A DNA stretch of 64,000 nucleotides from Dolomedes plantarius (taxonomy: Eukaryota > Arthropoda > Arachnida > Araneae > Dolomedidae), in contig OU015492.1 of NCBI GenBank assembly GCA_907164885.2, positions 187,995,338 to 188,059,337 on the forward strand, written 5' to 3'. Positions 1-11,290 of the stretch are shown here, in pieces. The notes under the pieces were generated by a model, which searched no databases, was not told where the DNA came from, and saw nothing but the letters and a program-made list of their open reading frames with translations. A program made the translations under genes and the position numbers. Position 1 is the stretch's first letter, and each line of letters starts with the position of its first letter.

Positions 1-77
1 GATAACATCATGTATGTTAGATTGTTATTAAAACTTTAGGTAAACTTTTGTGTCATCGGAAAAATCTTTATTCATAC

Positions 78-740
78 TGTTCAAAATAAATAAGAACTTA
101 GCCCAAAGTTATATGTAAAGGGGTCATATTCCCCTTTTTTATTTTAGTGATAAGCAAGTTTATAAAGAACTCTACTTTTCAATACTTCTTAGTTTGATAA
201 ATCGTTCAATTTTTATTATGACATTATAAGAAAATATTGGTTTCTTTTCAGAATTTTGAATGTGGAATCTAGCTTAAGATTGCAGTCGTTTTGGAAGACC
301 AAAGCTGACTTGAATTCATAACTTGTAAGTTTGTAACTTTTTTTTTCTCGACATATACTTTTGTTTTCAGCAGTAAACTCGTGGCCAAAATTACTGTTTT
401 TAATATTTTTTAGATTTATTTTGAACTTTAATTTAAATATTTCTATGAAAAAACTATAAAAATATTTATTAAAGAACTAAAAATTTCAAATTAATTTTTT
501 TAACTTATATGCTAATCTCAACTTTCTCATAAATGTTGGTCTCAATAATTTGTGGATTGAATATTAATTTACTTTATTTATTCTTTTTTAACTGTGAAGC
601 TTGTTGTTAAGGTTTTAGGTGAGTGAGAAAGTGCAGTCCAGGGATTTAAGTTAACATGACTCTTGTGAAAGTCTTTTTAACTCTTGCTGAAAAAGAGGTT
701 TATATTATAAAAGTATAAAATGCCAAGGTTTATTTAGAAA
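78..740. repeat. Direct duplication, copy A
   Basis: This segment recurs in diverged form at about 1297-2125. Shared landmarks in the same order are an opening block (caaaataaataagaactta, then ccaaag and ggggtcat), a block ending in a polypyrimidine-AG at 249-250, a GTAAGT at 325-330, a second polypyrimidine-AG at 369-370 followed by CAGTAAACT, and a closing block with CTCTTGTGAAAGTCTTTT near 660-677. A truncated third start lies at about 856-900. The AG and GTAAGT signals look like splice sites. The 74-nt interval 251-324 is open in only one frame and reaches TAA just before the donor, so I do not call it coding. Confidence 0.7.
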
Positions 741-1296
741 ATATAAAATCTGTTCATTTGTAAAATCTTCATTAAAAATGTGAGAATTTCCTCAATAACT
801 GATTTATAAGCTATTTGTTTTCAAGACTTTTAGAGAGTATTTAGTTGTCATGTTGTGCAAAATAAATAAGAACTTACTGGTCCAAAGCATAGATGTGCCC
901 CCCCCCCCTCAACTTAACTTGAAATAAATTAAAATGTTAATAGAAGTTCAGTTAAATCAGAAAATTGTAGAAAACTTTTAAGAAAGTTGGTTTTTTCCCA
1001 TTTTTTTCAAACTGACACTGAAAATACCGATTATGTCTTTAGCCCTAACATAGTTTTTAACAATGATATGATCCATAACAAAAATTCAATGCTACATTTT
1101 TTTTCTTCTTTTATTTATATTACATTTATTTTCCTCATTGTATAACTTTTTGAATACTACTCAAACCAATTCTATTGTTACTCAATTTCAAAAAATCATA
1201 TTTCAAATTTTAAGGATCGATCGGTAGTCAATGCGCTGAGAAGGACCCTAGCTGAATTCAATTTGTATCCGTCCCAAATGTTAGAAGCACGCTATG

Positions 1297-2125
1297 CCTA
1301 TGGTCCAAAGTATACATGTAAGGGGGTCATACTACCTTTTTTATTTCACTGATAAGCAAATAGACGAGTGCTCTGCACTAAAACGTTTTACTGATCTTGT
1401 TGAGAAGTATTGGAGAGCACGTGCACTCATGGCATAGGTGCTATTTTTGGTAGTGTGTGGCATTTGTAAAATAAATAAATAAATAGTGAACTCTGCTTTT
1501 CAATGCTTCTTGGTGTCACAAATCACTCTAATTTTTATTAATGGCATTATAAGAAAATATTGGTTTCTTTACAGAATTCTGAAACTGGAATCCATCTTCA
1601 CCTCATTGTGATTTCCATGAAAAGATTCCACAACTCACTTGGCAGTGTGCTCGATTCATAATCTGTAAGTTGATTTTAACCTCACTGAACCCATTTTTTT
1701 TTTAAATTCTCTAGATATCCTTTTTTTTTCAGCAGTGAACTTGTGGGCAAAATCACAAAGTTGATAATATATTTTTTTTAAATTTATTTTTTGTACTTAA
1801 ATTTGAATTTTTCTATGAAAAACCATAAAAAATATTTTTATTACATAATTCTTAATTAATAAACAACTCAAATTTTCAAATTTCTCTTTGTATATTTTAT
1901 ACGCTAATCCGAACATTCTCATAAACTTTGGTTGCAGTAATTTGTGGATTGATATTGATTTCCTTTATTCATTATATTTTTAACTGGCAAGCCTGTTATT
2001 AAAGTATTAGGTATGTCTGAAAGTGCAGTTCAGGGACTTCAGTTAACCGGGACTCTTGTGAAAGTCTTTTATCATAACTGCTTACCAAAAAAAATTTTAT
2101 ATTTTTATATTATAAAGATATAAAA
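1297..2125. repeat. Direct duplication, copy B
   Basis: This is the second copy of the 78-740 segment. It carries an extra block of about 110 bp after the opening motif (about 1362-1483), which includes an (AAAT)n run. The paired splice-like signals are kept: AG at 1573-1574, GTAAGT at 1665-1670 and AG at 1731-1732. The interval 1575-1664 is 90 nt and open in frame 0 until a TAA six bases before the donor. The interval length differs from copy A by 16 nt, not a multiple of three, which argues against a conserved coding exon. Confidence 0.7.
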
Positions 2126-2294
2126 TGCCAAGGGTTATTTTACTCTTGATAGTTAATGTTAAAAATTTTTTAATTTAATTATCAGAATTCCATGAGAAGT
2201 AGTTAGAGGTTCATTCATAATTCCTTACAGAAGTAATAATAATAATAATAATATTGCTTTTAGATGTATTAGATTATTCGTTGATGAGCTAATA

Positions 2295-3335
2295 GGTAGT
2301 TGAATGTCATTTGGAATACTAACTTCTGCCTAGTATTTAATTTTTTTATTATTTCATTGTCAAATTTTGGTGGAGATCTGTCACATAAAATATATTTTTG
2401 TTAGCAGCTGTTATTATAAAGTGTAAGGATAAGGGCAGTAAAAAAATATTCCAAAATATATTATTTAGGTTCAGTTAATTATTAAACAATTGTTGACTAT
2501 AATAACGTTATGTTTGCAAGTGTGTAGGTTTTTTTTATGGTGTATTATTTGGTTTATCTAAATTAAGTTGAAAAATGATGCAAGCATACAAAGATTGACT
2601 GGCTGTCAATGTTGAGTGCAGTAGCATAGATTATTTTACAAAGTGCAATAAAATACTTTTAACTTTTCAAACCGAACTTCTAATCAGAATTTAAAAAAAA
2701 TTTTAATAAAACTTTTAAAATTGAAAATATTTTCATGGATCTAAAGAATGGAACATAACACCTGTATTGTCAACTAAGTCATGGATAAAAGATGCAGCCC
2801 TAAAAGCAAAAGGCCTGGTTTCTGTATACTTTTATAATAATCATGTTACAACAGTATACAGAAACCAGGATTTTTGCTTTTAGAACTGAATCGTTTATCC
2901 ATGAATTTGTTGACTATACGGGTTTTCTATTCCATTGTTAAGATCTGTGAAAATACTCTCATTAGCAAAATATTTTTTAAAAAATTTAAATTTGGGTTAG
3001 AAGCTTGGTTCAAAAAGTCTAAGTGTTTCTTCACGCTTTATAATATAATCTATGCCATTTCACTCAACATTGACAGCTAGTCAATATTACCCACCTCATT
3101 TTTCAAATTAACCTAGACTAATCAAACAATATATCATAACAATTGTTTAGTAATTACTGAATCTAAATAGTATATTTTGAATAATTTTTTACTGTGGTTA
3201 TCCCTAATAACAGCTGCTCACAAATAAAAAATATTTTATACTCAGATCTCCACCATAATTTGACAATTAAGTAACAAAAGATATGCTCTATTAAAATACT
3301 ATGCAGAAGTTAGTATCCCAAATTACTTTCTACCA
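2295..3335. repeat. Large imperfect palindrome 1
   Basis: Left and right halves are reverse complements with indels. The inner arms are perfect over 17 bp (2814-2830 and 2853-2869, around CTGGTTTCTGTATAC), which puts the centre near 2841. The match can be followed outward through GGAGATCTG/CAGATCTCC and GCAGCTGTTA/TAACAGCTGC to GGAATACTAACTTCTG on the left and CAGAAGTTAGTATCC on the right. Each arm is about 0.5 kb. Transcribed, it would form a long hairpin. No coding content; the short ORF at 2874-3080 lies in an arm and is not supported. Confidence 0.8.
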
Positions 3336-4160
3336 CAATTTTTGTAAAACCAATTACTGTGAAAGCTACATCATATAATAAATGTTTACTTTATTCATTA
3401 TTATAGTAATAGATTAGTTGTTAAAGAGTATTTACCCTTTTCACTAAATTTCTGAGTACAGTAAGACATTCAATCCTGTCAATTATATGATTAGTTATTA
3501 CAGATATAAATAAAGTAGATTAAAATGCCTTGATAGAGTACAATAATTGAAAGCTGACTGAGAGACTTGTTTAGAATGACAACAAAATTTTCTCTTCACT
3601 ATCGAGAATCACTCTCACATTGAAAGTAAAGAAACACAAGAATGAAGATTGAATACTATATAAAATCTTAAATTTCTAAATCTGACCCAGCATCTGCATT
3701 AATGCTCTCTATGGCATGTTGTAATCAAATTTAGAAATTTAAGATTTTGTATGCTAATGTTTTACTTAGCATTCAATCTTTATTCTTGTGTTTCTCTACT
3801 TTCAACAGCATTATTGTCAATAGTGAAGAGGAAATTTTGGTGTCATTCTAGACAAGTCTCTGATTCAGCTTTCAGTGTTGAGCTGAAATTATGCTCAACA
3901 TTAAAAACTTATTATTGTACTCTTATCAAGGCAATCTACTCTATTTTATTTATATCTATAATAACAAATTAATCGACATGGTTGGATTTTCTACTGTACA
4001 GAGAGAAATTTAGTGAAAAGGGGAATTCTCTTTAAAAAATATTTTATAACTATTTTCTATTAGTATATTTATTTAATCAAGTAAATATTTATTACATGAT
4101 GTAGTTTTCACAGTATGTAATTGGTTTTACAAAAAAATGTGGTAGGAATTTACTTCTTGG
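3319..4160. repeat. Large imperfect palindrome 2
   Basis: This is a second palindrome touching the first. The inner arms 3662-3681 and 3729-3748 are perfect reverse complements (centre near 3705). Outward matches include the ATTCTTGTGTTTCTC and GACAAGTCTC blocks, and CCAATTACTGTGAAA against TTTCACAGTATGTAATTGG, ending near CTACCACA/TGTGGTAG. The unrelated arms of palindromes 1 and 2 give the layout A A' B B'. No coding sequence is supported. Confidence 0.78.
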
Positions 4161-4533
4161 AAGTAGTTATCAATAAAATGACAACAGATTTAAAACTGCA
4201 CTCATGTGTTGGGTGCTGTTTTATATCAAGTTTTTTTAAACCCCTGTCTCAGAATTTATATTTCCTAATTGGATTTATTTAATTCTACTTTATCAAGAAT
4301 GAATTTTTTCAACTACTTTCAACAATCAACTATTTTTACAACAATAAATTACCCTTTAATGTACAAAACTATGCAAAAAATAATTTTCTTATCTGCAGAG
4401 CATTTACTAACTCTACATCAAAAAATAATTTAAATAAATTCTTCTTTTGTTTCATAAATTATATCAGGGGATGGGAGTCATTTTCCTTTCACATAAATTT
4501 ATGAACTGATTTTCTCTTTCTTTTTTTCCCTAG
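4161..4533. other. AT-rich DNA before the exon candidate
   Basis: AT-rich, with no supported ORF. Positions 4349-4444 are nearly identical to 5008-5103 in direct orientation. The end (about 4512-4531) is a long pyrimidine tract suitable as a splice-acceptor tract. Confidence 0.5.
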
Positions 4534-4597
4534 ATGCTGTAAAGATGGAGCCAGAGGCACAGCGAAAGGATCCTGTTTCGTAGAACAAATTGTGTAA
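4534..4597 (+). CDS. Candidate 3'-terminal coding exon, Cys-containing C-terminus
   Basis: A pyrimidine-rich tract ending in CCCTAG (AG at 4532-4533) precedes a short GC-richer stretch that reads open for 20 codons after one phase-1 base and stops at TAA 4595-4597. The peptide begins with two adjacent cysteines, then KDG, and has a third cysteine at residue 14. An AATAAA follows 20 bases after the stop, so acceptor, stop and polyA signal together look like a last exon. A second frame is also open (A-V-K-M-E-P-E-A..., stopping at TAG), so the reading frame is not certain. The Cys pattern could end a secreted cysteine-rich protein, but I do not recognise the family. Upstream exons were not identified; the two palindromes would lie in its intron. 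Confidence 0.4.
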
Positions 4598-4616
4598 ATG
4601 TGCTATGTACTTTCTA

Positions 4617-4622
4617 AATAAA
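4617..4622 (+). terminator. AATAAA polyadenylation signal
   Basis: A canonical AATAAA lies 20 bases after the TAA of the candidate terminal exon. It is followed by T-rich sequence (CTATTTTTTAC), as expected downstream of a cleavage site. In AT-rich DNA this hexamer is common, so it is useful only together with the acceptor and stop. Confidence 0.45.
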
Positions 4623-4704
4623 CTATTTTTTACTTTAAACCAGCTCTTTTCTGTATTTAAAAACATGTGTTTCTATAATTATCTTTTGTTTTGCATAGTT
4701 TTAT

Positions 4705-5020
4705 GAATTAAAGAGTAATTCATTAAATTCTTATAAGTCATTTTTAAAAAATATTTTCTTTTATATTATATTGGACATTCAATATCCAACACTTGATAGT
4801 ACTATTTTTGAGAAATATTACTATCATAGTACTATTTTGTATAATAGAAATATTACTATCAACTCTGTAGAAACTATTACTCTGTAGAAATATTACTATC
4901 ATAGAACTATTTCTCAAAAATAGTACTATCAAGTGTTGGATATTGAATGTCCAATATAATATAAAAGAAAATATTTTTTAAAAATGACTTATAAGAATTT
5001 AATGAATTACTCTTTAATTC
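4705..5020. repeat. Perfect 113-bp inverted repeat
   Basis: The arms 4705-4817 and 4908-5020 are exact reverse complements as far as I can read, with a 90-bp spacer that itself repeats ATATTACTATCATAG-type words. Perfect arms point to recent origin or ongoing gene conversion. The ORF at 4744-4932 on the minus strand falls inside the hairpin and is not supported. Confidence 0.85.
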
Positions 5021-5103
5021 ACAAAACTATGCAAAAAATAATTTTCTTATCTGTAGAGCATTTATTAACTCTACACCAAAAAATAATTTAAATAAATTCT
5101 TCT
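5008..5103 (+). repeat. Direct repeat of 4349-4444
   Basis: A block from ACAAAACTATGCAAAAAATA to AATAAATTCTTCT recurs with only a few differences on the other side of the exon candidate. The pair therefore brackets the exon, its polyA signal and palindrome 3. Confidence 0.75.
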
Positions 5104-5644
5104 GAGCAAGTTTTCATGAGCTCACAAAGATGGGTTTCATCATACACACTACACATTAGTCAAGTTTTGAAAATGAATGTATCAAATTTGTTTATAAATT
5201 TATCAAATTATGTTAATAAATTTTATACTGGGGAAGTACAAATTTTTTGGGTTAATTATTAAAGTAGTACTGTTTTACATACTATAATCTCATTCTAAGT
5301 TAAAAAAAAAAAAAACGGGAACCTTAGATCGAATGGAAAGATGATTTAGCTTTAATGGTTGGTATTAATGTTATCTTAACTTTCAAATTTGGGTAAATGT
5401 ATCTTAATACAAAAGGAGGTTTTGTTCTAACAAGTAAACTTGTGATTCAAATGAAAATTTTTAGGTAATAACAAAGATCAGTATTTGGTAATACCTAAAA
5501 ATACATAAGGCAAAACTGGCAAGAATACTAGAAATATGAAGGCAAAAAAAAATAATAAAAGTGAAAGGGTTGATATCAGAGGTTATTCGTCAATGTATTA
5601 AATAAAAATAAGCATATAAACGAAAGGGTCCTACGCAAAACTTT
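5104..5644. other. AT-rich, nothing recognised
   Basis: AT-rich DNA with an A14 run near 5302. I see no ORF or repeat here. Confidence 0.5.
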
Positions 5645-6019
5645 AAAAAAATGCCGGCGGTCCGATTCTGGTAGAATGCTGGCATGATGCCCGGACCTAC
5701 GGCACATTGCTGTTTACGGGATGGGTAGATGACGGTATGTCGACACCAATTATTGCTCCCGTAACCGGCCCGTCAACCTCCGGTTACGCTCCGGCTATCT
5801 GTCCGCATCGATGGCTTAATCGCGGCTGCCTAACGGTTCGCAGTCGGATGAACGATGGCTCGATTCCTACCGGAAGCGGCCCAGAAGTCGACGGGGTAGT
5901 CGCGGGCGAGAGGACACAGCCGTGACGGAAACGATACTGACCTAATGCGCCGGCCCGGCAGTGGTGAAATCGGCTGGCCGGAATCTTCCGACCCCGGCCC
6001 GATGCCTCTGTGTTTGTTG

Positions 6020-6020
<1 letters not shown>
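5645..6020. other. GC-rich island of unknown origin
   Basis: Composition changes sharply from very AT-rich to clearly more than half G+C, rich in CCGG, CGG and CpG. The island ends abruptly at an (AT)n tract. A 72-codon plus-strand frame (5707-5925) is open, but I recognise no domain in it or in the minus-strand frame (5830-6120). A GC-rich block ending in a microsatellite could be the 3' end of a LINE or a SINE-like element. That is inference only. Confidence 0.45.

Positions 6021-6055
<35 letters not shown>
6021..6055. repeat. (AT)n microsatellite
   Basis: Uninterrupted AT dinucleotides directly abut the left end of the mariner element. Confidence 0.95.
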
Positions 6056-6056
<1 letters not shown>

Positions 6057-6116
6057 GAGGGACGCCCATAAAGTAACTGGACATTTTTATTATAAATAAG
6101 AAAAATATTCTCATCT

Positions 6117-6592
6117 TCAAATAAATTTATCTCCTTCAAAATAATTGCCAAAGGAGTCTATACAATTTTTCCAACGTTTCTTCCAGTCATAGAAACACTG
6201 TTTATAAGTTTTGGAACTAACCGTTCGCAAAATACGCGTAACATTTGATTTAATATCCAAGATGTTTTCAATTCTCTGTCCTTCCATGGGCATCTTAAGC
6301 TTCGAGAAAAGGAAAAAATCAGCTGGCGTTAAGTCGGGAGAGTATAGTGGGGGATTTATCACTATAATTGAATACTTAAGAATATATTGTTTTATAGAAA
6401 TTGCTGTATGGGGCCTAGCATTATCTTGTAAAAGAAACCATTGCCCAAAATCAAATTGTTCCTTCCTAACTCGCCTTATCCTGTTTCTTAATCGAAAAAG
6501 CGTGTCCTTTTAAAAATACTGATTAATTGTTTGAATTTCAGGAACAAATTCGTGGTGAAAAAGTCCTTTGTAATCAAAAAATGCAAAATCCA
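6117..6592 (-). pseudogene. Mariner transposase, C-terminal fragment
   Basis: Read on the minus strand, one frame runs from about 6592 to TGA at 6117-6119 with a single internal TAA (about 6510-6513). It contains FFDYKGLFHHEFVP-type sequence, then LLQDNARPHTA with the second catalytic Asp, and YSPDLTPADFF with the third. By my count 34 residues lie between those Asps, matching the DD34D signature of mariner. The N-terminal HTH part and first catalytic Asp are absent. The piece stops where it meets the opposing copy at 6592. Confidence 0.85.
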
Positions 6593-6762
6593 TGAAAGGA
6601 CAGAGATTTGAAAACGTCTCGGATATTAAATCAAATGTTACGCGTATTTTGCGAACGGTTAGTTCCAACGCCTATAAACAGTGTTTCGATGACTTGAAGA
6701 AACGTTGGAAAAATTGTATGGACTCATTTGGCGATTATTTTGAAGGAGATAAATTTATTTGA
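6592..6762 (+). pseudogene. Mariner transposase tail, opposite copy
   Basis: An open frame of 56 codons from ATG 6592 to TGA 6760-6762 matches the last residues of the minus-strand copy (for example SNVTRILRTVSS, KKRWKNC and YFEGDKFI) with several substitutions. It is only the C-terminal tail, with no catalytic residues, followed by the right terminal repeat. Confidence 0.82.
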
Positions 6763-6821
6763 AGGACAGTAATATTTTTCTTATCCATAAAGAATTGTCC
6801 AGTTACTTTATGGGCGCACCT

Positions 6822-7457
<636 letters not shown>

Positions 7458-7459
7458 TC

Positions 7460-7542
<83 letters not shown>

Positions 7543-8334
7543 GTTCCGTAACTGACTGACTGACTGATTCACTGACAGATAACGCACAGACCAAACCGCT
7601 GGACCTAATGAACTGACATTTTGCATGGCGATTCTTCTTATTATGTAGGAGTGCACTAAGAAAGATTTTTAATAATTCTTCTTAGATTTTTTTAAATAAA
7701 GTTTTTAATCTGTTTTTGTAACATTCTTTAAAGTTTTCATTTAAGACAATAATCCGTGGGTTTTAAAATTTATATTACAAGAAAGATCATAAAATTTCTT
7801 TTAAAATAAAATCTTTTTTGAATCTTAACCTCCCTTTTCTGATTTTTGGTGAATTTTTAAATATAAATTTTTAGAATATAATTTATTAAATGCTGATCAC
7901 GTGGTTTCTTTTCTTTTTGTGGTACTTTAAGTTCATTTTGCGTCATGTGCATAAGAACGAAATAAATTGACTAAAAAAAATTAAAATATTGTAAAAGATA
8001 ACATTTAACCACTAGACTAATTGAGATGGAAGTTTTTAAAGAATTTAATTATAATTAGTATGTTTCATGGCTATTAAACATACAAATCAATTGCATACAT
8101 TGACCGTTGTATTTAATTTGAATAATTTTTACGTTATTTTGTCTATAAAAGTATCCGTAACGATTATTTTTATAATTATATATTTTTGGGGGGGATTAAT
8201 TGCATACATTGACCGTTGTATTTATTATAAATATATATATGTTTTTTTTTTTGGGGGGGGGACATTAACTGCATACATTGACCGTTGTATTTAATTTGAA
8301 TGTACTCCGTAGCGAAGCACGAATATTTACCTAG
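7458..8334 (+). mobile_element. Non-autonomous Helitron, family 1, full length
   Basis: The element starts TCTATATATA at 7458 and ends CTAG at 8331-8334 followed by T. A short hairpin (CCGT-A-GC-GAA-GC-ACG) at about 8307-8321 lies just before the end. These are Helitron hallmarks: 5' TC, 3' hairpin then CTRR, insertion between A and T, no terminal inverted repeats. After the expanded AT tract (7460-7536) comes AACAGTTCCGTAACTGACTG, shared with copies at 38949, 40417 and 52497. It encodes nothing. The phrase TGCATACATTGACCGTTGTA occurs three times (near 8091, 8201, 8272). Confidence 0.85.
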
Positions 8335-9429
8335 TTACATATATTCCATAGTATTATATCTTATTCGATATGGTGTCGTGCCGAGGAAGCATTAAGCTTA
8401 GAGTTTTTTAAACTAATGCAAAGGAGCAGTGTATATGTGTTATTAAATGATGAATTTACGCGGTGTTAGAACGTTTAAGTTTCGAGTAATAAAATACAAT
8501 TATTCGTAAGTACATGATTCTTGCCTTAAACAAACTTGTGTCGCTCATAGGCTAAATAAATCGTGTAAGTTTATTTTTGTCGATATATTCTCCTCATTTT
8601 TTTTCCTATTCTTTCAAAATTCCTGAATGTTACAAAAAGATAAAGCCAAAAGTCAGATCATTCTCTCGATAAAGGCAGTTTACCTCCACGTATAATCCAG
8701 AGTAACGGCAGGTATCATGGGGATAGTACAGGAAATAATAGCAGTTCAGAAAAATAAAACCATGACCAAGTTTTCGTTAAGGAGACTTTTAGGTGCTTTT
8801 TGAGTGTTGGTTGATCAGGTAAAAAATATTGATTTATGTATATTTCCCTTTCACCACAATATTTTTAATCCCTAGCAACTAATGAAAAGAGCATTTTATT
8901 TAGATAAACGTTTAAACACTGTTATCTAGAAACAACGTTTTAAGAATTTGTTTATAAAAAAAAAATCACTGGAGTATGAGCCCGTAGTAAACAACATTTT
9001 GTAAAATCTGAATTATGAAGCGTACAGTTTGGATAATGTTTGTATTTTTCTCAACGTTTATCAAAGAGAAAATTCGCTAGTCTAAAGAATTAAATTTGTT
9101 AAAATTTGTTTTCAAAGTATTCTTTTAGATGCGATGGGAAATTTTAAAATCATACAAAATCATTCTTACAGACATTTGGGTAAAATATTGTTAAGAATGT
9201 TTCACTTGCTGTATTAACGGTATACAATTAACATAAATTGTCGGTAATTGTTTGTATCATACCTACCAGCATTAAATATTGTGAGGTATAATACATAACT
9301 TCATGGAGTGAACTTAAGTTAACTTAGATAACTACTAAGTACAACAAGCTTACATAAGTAAGCGATCTTAGTATTTTAATGAAATAAATGTAGTAATTGG
9401 ACTTAGTACCTTACTTAAAGTACCGTATA
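8335..9429. other. AT-rich, no gene seen
   Basis: About 1.1 kb with no ORF, transposase motif or tandem array that I can support. Confidence 0.5.
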
Positions 9430-9665
9430 TAGCTTTATTATTTGATTTAAATGAGTACGGTTTGTACTAGTACTTAATTTAGAAGAGTGAACTTACCTTA
9501 ATTCTTGATTTAGATGAATGTACGTTGCTTAGGACTTAATTAAGATTAAAATATTTTATTTAACCTGGAATTCTTTGCCTTAGTATTCCATCAAGGTAAA
9601 TGTTCCTTGACTTAAAACGTGATTCAAATGAAAACTTACGTTACTTGAACACTTACAGTTTGGTA
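9430..9665. repeat. Degenerate internal repeats
   Basis: Variants of GATTTAAATGA followed by a TACG and ACTTA word recur at about 9444, 9506 and 9611, with many TTAAG/CTTAA words between. Spacing is irregular and similarity low; an old, decayed minisatellite is possible. Confidence 0.3.
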
Positions 9666-10610
9666 TTTTACAGAAAGTCTCACAGTTAGTCCAGATCTAG
9701 TAGACCAGAAATCTTGAATTTTTCAACTCTCGAAACATCTATGAAGATTGTTTTTATTACTATTCATCCAAAAATACTTTCTACAGACAGAATATATTCA
9801 CTAAAGAATATATCCAATAAACTGTTTAAATAGTTTAAAAAATAAACCTAAAACACTTTGGATTTGATCATTTGATCACGGTTTAATGCATTATCTCTCT
9901 GCAGTACAAATTTTATAATTCCTAAAAAAAATCCGTCTTTATTCTTGGGGAGGGGGGGACTAGCTTGCGAATACGGCCACAAGTGTAAATTTTTGTAATA
10001 TCTTGTGTTCCTTGCTTCGACATATGTCATAGGGACATGGCAATAGTGTCACGGCTAGGGGCAGGAGAATTAAAAATTACGGGACGAAGTAAAATAATTG
10101 CTAAATGTAAGAAAGGAACATGGCAAATGACGGGCAATAAAAGAGAAGGGGAGAAAGCCAACAATATAGCGAAACTAAATATAATGATTGTGCTTGTAGC
10201 AAGAAGTATAAGATAAAAGTTCAAGAGAGTGAGTTGCAACGAATACAAGAAAAGAAGAAGGGGAAGACTAAATTTATGATGGCTATAAAACAGGCCACCC
10301 TGATTGATGCCGGAGCATGTGAAAAAGTTAAATTAGCGGGATAATTTTATAAATCCTGTCCTCGATACACATTGGTGAAAAGGGGATTGAGAAGAGGCAG
10401 CAACGGGCGAATGATGATGGCATGGTAATAATATGACCAATGGAAATTGTAAGAGGCGGAGTCATCATTAATAAGAGAAAATAATATGAAATAAGATAGG
10501 GAGGCACATAAGAAAGAAAGTGAGTTAGACGTTTGAAAAGTAGTAATATCAATCCGATGAAGATGTACGAAGAACGCCCGATGATATTAATATAAGTCGT
10601 GGCCCATGCA
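9666..10610. other. Intergenic; purine-rich plus strand from 10030
   Basis: From about 10030 to 10560 the plus strand is rich in AAG, GAG and GGG. The minus-strand ORFs there (10027-10248, 10328-10552) have no recognisable domain and look like composition effects. Confidence 0.4.
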
Positions 10611-10786
10611 AAGGAGTCCTATTACCTAGGAAGAGAGCCCCCCAGTGTCCTGTGCCGAGGGTCTGCAATGAGTGAAGGAGCCATATAACCTACGATGAGA
10701 GTGCCCCAGTTTACTGTGTAGAGTGTCTGCAATGATTGAAGGAGCCTTGTACCAGACGAAGAGAGTGCCCTAGTTCCAGTGCGATG
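10611..10786. repeat. 64-bp minisatellite, 2.7 copies
   Basis: Copies begin with AAGGAG at 10611, 10675 and 10739, an exact 64-bp period. Each contains a GAGAGTGCCCCAGT-type word and GTCTGCAATGA-TGAAGGAG; the third is truncated. The unit is GC-richer than its surroundings. Confidence 0.8.
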
Positions 10787-11099
10787 ATAATACAACGAAG
10801 TTCGACCTTACGAGTGTCAGATGCCCATCATAGTGATCCAACAGTCATATTTCGAGGTACCGACTTTTGTGTTTCTTTTTTATATTACCGTCATTGCTTC
10901 TCAGTGTGTAGCCTTAATAACTAATATAGAGCGCGATGAGGATGTTATTTGAGTATAAAATGTTAAGGAGATGACCGATAATTCGTAAAAAACAATTTAA
11001 TTAATATGATGTTATGCTTATATATGAGTAAATATTGGTAGTAATGGAACATGGTTATATGAGTGATTATGCTTATCAAATGTTATCATAATAAGTGAA

Positions 11100-11290
11100 T
11101 GAATTAAATATATGACTCGTAGAGAATTAATTTAGTAGTAATGAAGTTGAGAGTAATATGTGTAGATGAAGTTCGAAATATTGTCAAAATAATTATATGA
11201 ATTAAATATAATGTATCGTAGATAATTAACGTAGTAGTAATGAATTTGTAAGTAATGTGTGTAGACGAAGTATGGAATATTTAGTAGTAT
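11100..11290. repeat. 98-bp tandem duplication
   Basis: TGAATTAAATAT starts at 11100 and 11198. The two units share TAGTAGTAATGAA, GTAATGTGTGTAGA-GAAGT and GAATAT words. A weaker related piece (GGTAGTAATGGAACATGG) lies near 11037. Confidence 0.65.

Noticed and set aside
2874..3080. 68-codon ORF as a small gene
   Set aside because: It lies within one arm of palindrome 1, and the other arm does not keep the frame.
5707..5925. 72-codon ORF in the GC-rich island as a gene
   Set aside because: The opposite strand is also open, and there is no domain, promoter, splice or polyA context; GC-rich DNA gives long chance ORFs.
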